Origin: Anaerolineales bacterium
GTDB taxonomy: Bacteria > Chloroflexota > Anaerolineae > Anaerolineales > Villigracilaceae
Assembly (NCBI GenBank): GCA_023382595.1
Contig: JAHDWB010000001.1
Coordinates: 1,426,001-1,490,000 of the forward strand
Length of the DNA: 64,000 nucleotides
Direction of reading: 5' to 3'
A model generated the notes under the pieces. That model was not told the DNA's origin and made no database searches. It saw only the letters and a program-made list of their open reading frames with translations. Both the position numbers and the translations under genes were made by a program. Positions within the stretch are counted from its first letter, which is position 1. Each line of letters begins with the position of its first letter. Below, in pieces: positions 63,510 to 64,000 of this stretch.

Positions 63510-64000
63510 AGCAATTCCTTCAAAATGGCGAGCGCTTCCGGCTTGCCGCCATATCCGTTTTCACCGCCCGGTCCCACGCAGGACGGACAACCGTCCTCAC
63601 ATTCACATTGACTGACCAGCTCATGAGCACGGACGATCAATTCATCATGGATCTCAAACAATCTCTGGCTGAAACCGATTCCCGCAGGGACAAGGTCATA
63701 TAGAACGATGGACGGCAGTCCATTGACCATCGCCCACGCCGGGTCGGTGTAAACACCAAGGTCGCCGGTATCGCACATCAGGAACAACGGTGCAAGGTTG
63801 CCAAGCACAAATCCCAACCCCGCCAATCCGCTGCGGATCTTCACATTCTGCTCCACTTTGCGATGACAACTATTGCACAGCGTGGTGAGATTTTCCAGCC
63901 GGTTCGCTTCTTCCTTTGATGTGAACGCGCGGAATGGGATCTTGTGATGCACATCATGTTCACGTGTGGATTCCACCGCGCCGCACACCTGACAGGTGAA
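63506..64000 (-). CDS. C-terminal part of a DUF1998 DEAD/DEAH helicase (runs off the window)
   Basis: The frame is open from the window edge; 164 residues are visible. They contain FTCQVCGAVESTREHDVHHKIPFRAF and LTTLCNSCHRKVEQ (Cys-x2-Cys and HNH-like residues), then GLGFVLGNLAPLFLMCD, SIVLYDLVPAGIGFSQRLFEIHDELI and CECEDGCPSCVGP. The last part is the zinc-binding DUF1998 end of MrfA/Hrq1-like repair helicases, which unwind damaged DNA. The helicase core lies beyond base 64000. The stop overlaps the MFS start. Confidence 0.85.
   Translation of the reverse strand, partial: FTCQVCGAVESTREHDVHHKIPFRAFTSKEEANRLENLTTLCNSCHRKVEQNVKIRSGLAGLGFVLGNLAPLFLMCDTGDLGVYTDPAWAMVNGLPSIVLYDLVPAGIGFSQRLFEIHDELIVRAHELVSQCECEDGCPSCVGPGGENGYGGKPEALAILKELL

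Overview
The window looks like a chromosomal segment of a Chloroflexota bacterium, most likely class Anaerolineae. This is inferred, not measured. The pointers are lipoproteins and cell-wall proteins with Pro/Thr-rich linkers, a bc-type quinol oxidase complex whose subunit IV is fused to two haem-c domains, an rpoC with no rpoB beside it, short mostly sigma70-type promoters (some giving leaderless mRNAs), and many intergenic palindromes. The cell appears to respire (complex II, Rieske/cytochrome b complex). I see no phage, transposon, CRISPR array or rRNA.

Layout. 1-5.1 kb: end of a Lys-rich protein, an autoregulated padR/membrane-protein pair, ssb, a small conserved protein, panC and a beta-propeller lipoprotein. 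5.1-10.2 kb: a minus-strand cluster of a GT4 glycosyltransferase, a UspA-GpgS fusion, a cation/proton antiporter and two PII-like (DarA-type) proteins, read here as an osmotic-stress and potassium module. 10.2-16.4 kb: a DUF5698 protein, asparagine synthetase, an opine-dehydrogenase-like enzyme and a cobalamin mutase-like enzyme, divergent from an SDR dehydrogenase across a region with CRP/FNR-like sites. 16.4-23.3 kb: a glycosidase-like protein with a leaderless promoter, a MaoC dehydratase, a class A PBP and a zinc-ribbon protein. 23.3-33.6 kb: rpoC with a hairpin leader, a methyltransferase, an SH3 lipoprotein, a Ca/Na antiporter and gyrA. 33.7-41.9 kb: small housekeeping and lipoprotein genes, and a GAF histidine kinase overlapping a chagasin-like inhibitor. 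41.9-50.1 kb: gdhA behind an attenuator-like leader, glutaryl-CoA dehydrogenase, a cupin, a rhodanese with an in-frame TGA, pepF and membrane proteins. 50.1-54.3 kb: dnaN, a kinase-like protein, phzF and small proteins. 54.3-60.6 kb: sdhCDAB facing a Rieske/cytochrome b/cytochrome c operon. 60.6-64 kb: three tRNAs, surE, a cupin, an MFS transporter and the end of a DUF1998 helicase.

The strongest unusual signal is the rhodanese-like lipoprotein at 45160-45597. Its reading frame is interrupted only by a TGA at the place where the relatives I know have Cys in a YCxCP motif. The frame continues for a complete rhodanese C-terminus, and an imperfect stem-loop sits just after the TGA, which fits selenocysteine recoding. 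Second comes the osmotic cluster, in which a K+/H+ antiporter without an RCK domain is followed by two c-di-AMP-receptor-like proteins and preceded by glucosyl(mannosyl)glycerate-type solute synthesis genes. Third is a set of ten or so intergenic palindromes of different sequence families, several of which seem to act as terminators or to sit inside the sdh operon.
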